From: CAZJNX01 sp964547415
Lineage (GTDB): Bacteria; Pseudomonadota; Alphaproteobacteria; Rhizobiales; Amorphaceae
Assembly (NCBI GenBank): GCA_964547415.1
Contig: CAZJNX010000278.1
Location: 1 to 5,382 of the forward strand
Reading direction: 5' to 3'
DNA: 5,382 nucleotides
Shown here: one piece after another, positions 5,012 to 5,382 of the stretch
How the letters are laid out: every line of letters starts with the position of its first letter
Numbering within the stretch: the stretch's first letter is position 1
Notes under the pieces: model-generated
What the model was told of the DNA's origin: nothing
What the model saw: the letters and a program-made list of their open reading frames with translations, nothing else
The model's database searches: none
Made by a program: the position numbers and the translations under genes

Positions 5012-5382
5012 TCATTCGCCGAGGTTGATGATCTGGACGCGCCGGTTCACCGCCGCGGTCGGGTTCGACGGGTCCTGGAGCTGCTCCTCGCCGAGGCCGA
5101 TCGCCGCGACCAGCTGGCTCTTCGGCACGTGGAAGGTGGTGGTGAGCGCGTCGTAGACGCTCGCTGCCCGCTCCTTCGAGAGCTTCAGGTTGAACTCGCG
5201 CGGACCGGAGGCGTCGGTGTGGCCGACGACCACGAAGCGCTGGCCCATGAGGTACGGCGTGTGGAGCGCATCGGCGATGACTCCGACCGCCTCGTAGCTC
5301 TCCGGGCGGATGCGCGCGGAGTTGAGGTCGAAGTTGATCTCGATGTTGAACTGCCGGATGTTCGCCAGCTGCTGGGACAGCG
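5012..5382 (-). CDS. OmpA family protein, C-terminal domain, 5' partial
   Basis: The frame stays open from base 5380 to the TGA at 5012-5014, giving 122 visible residues; the true start lies beyond the right edge, so the internal Met at 5246-5248 is not the start. The segment is an OmpA-like peptidoglycan-binding domain: INFDLNSARIRPESY opens it, then VVVGHTDASGPREFNLKLSKERAASVYDAL, and AAVNRRVQIINLGE closes it. It fits the family signature N-x-x-L-S-x-x-R-A-x-x-V exactly (NLKLSKERAASV), and the Asp of GHTD and the Arg of KERA are the ligand-binding residues. It therefore probably anchors an envelope protein to the cell wall in the periplasm. No signal peptide, lipobox or beta-barrel can be judged because the N-terminal part is missing. 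The style (GLGEEQLQDPSNPTAAVNRRVQI) recalls uncharacterised alphaproteobacterial OmpA-family proteins rather than Pal or MotB. It is convergent with pal and shares a terminator with it. Confidence 0.9.
   Translation of the reverse strand, partial: LSQQLANIRQFNIEINFDLNSARIRPESYEAVGVIADALHTPYLMGQRFVVVGHTDASGPREFNLKLSKERAASVYDALTTTFHVPKSQLVAAIGLGEEQLQDPSNPTAAVNRRVQIINLGE

Noticed and set aside
5012..5248. 78-residue protein starting at the internal Met of the minus-strand gene
   Set aside because: The frame stays open to the window edge and the upstream residues (INFDLNSARIRPESYEAVGVI) are the first strand and helix of the OmpA-like domain, so the Met is internal.
1..5382. New defence, mobile or otherwise undescribed system
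   Set aside because: All six genes fall in known families, and no transposase, integrase, toxin-antitoxin pair, CRISPR repeats or phage genes are visible.

Overview
The window comes from a very GC-rich bacterial chromosome (well above 70% G+C by eye, with nearly every third codon position G or C). The protein styles point to an alphaproteobacterium, probably of the Hyphomicrobiales (Rhizobiales) type. The clues are a Pal with the C-terminal CDDxSCWSQNRRAVTVLN style, a GluRS with HVGN and LSKR instead of HIGH and KMSKR, and a glutamine-dependent NAD+ synthetase of about 550 residues. This placement is from memory of family sequences, not from a search.

Layout. (1) Bases 1-527, plus strand: the C-terminal ATPase half of an MsbA-like ABC exporter, cut by the left edge. 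(2) Bases 565-786, minus strand: a 73-residue two-helix DUF378 membrane protein, convergent with the exporter; a perfect 22-nt palindrome lies between the two stops. (3) Bases 787-1029: a divergent, non-coding promoter/leader region. (4) Bases 1030-4097, plus strand: nadE and gltX, sharing one base at the stop/start junction, so they are one transcription and probable translational-coupling unit. (5) Bases 4098-4449: a 352-nt non-coding stretch with post-gltX hairpins and a structured pal leader. (6) Bases 4450-4965, plus strand: pal, a peptidoglycan-associated outer-membrane lipoprotein. (7) Bases 5012-5382, minus strand: the C-terminal OmpA-like domain of a second envelope protein, convergent with pal across a 14-bp hairpin and cut by the right edge.

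How the genes fit together. nadE makes NAD+ using glutamine as nitrogen donor, and gltX charges tRNA with glutamate, so the central pair is housekeeping metabolism and translation. The flanks are envelope genes: a lipid or drug exporter, a small membrane protein, and two proteins with intact peptidoglycan-binding signatures. pal stands apart from tolB here, which is not its usual setting.

I see no mobile element, CRISPR array, RNA gene or defence system, and nothing I would call a new biological system. The most interesting signals are in the non-coding DNA. The nadE and pal leaders share a CGTTGCGG(G)CGCC element, and in each the element can form alternative hairpins, one of which touches or abuts the ribosome-binding site. 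The convergent junctions carry long GC palindromes without T tracts. The palindrome GCGATCGC recurs five times.
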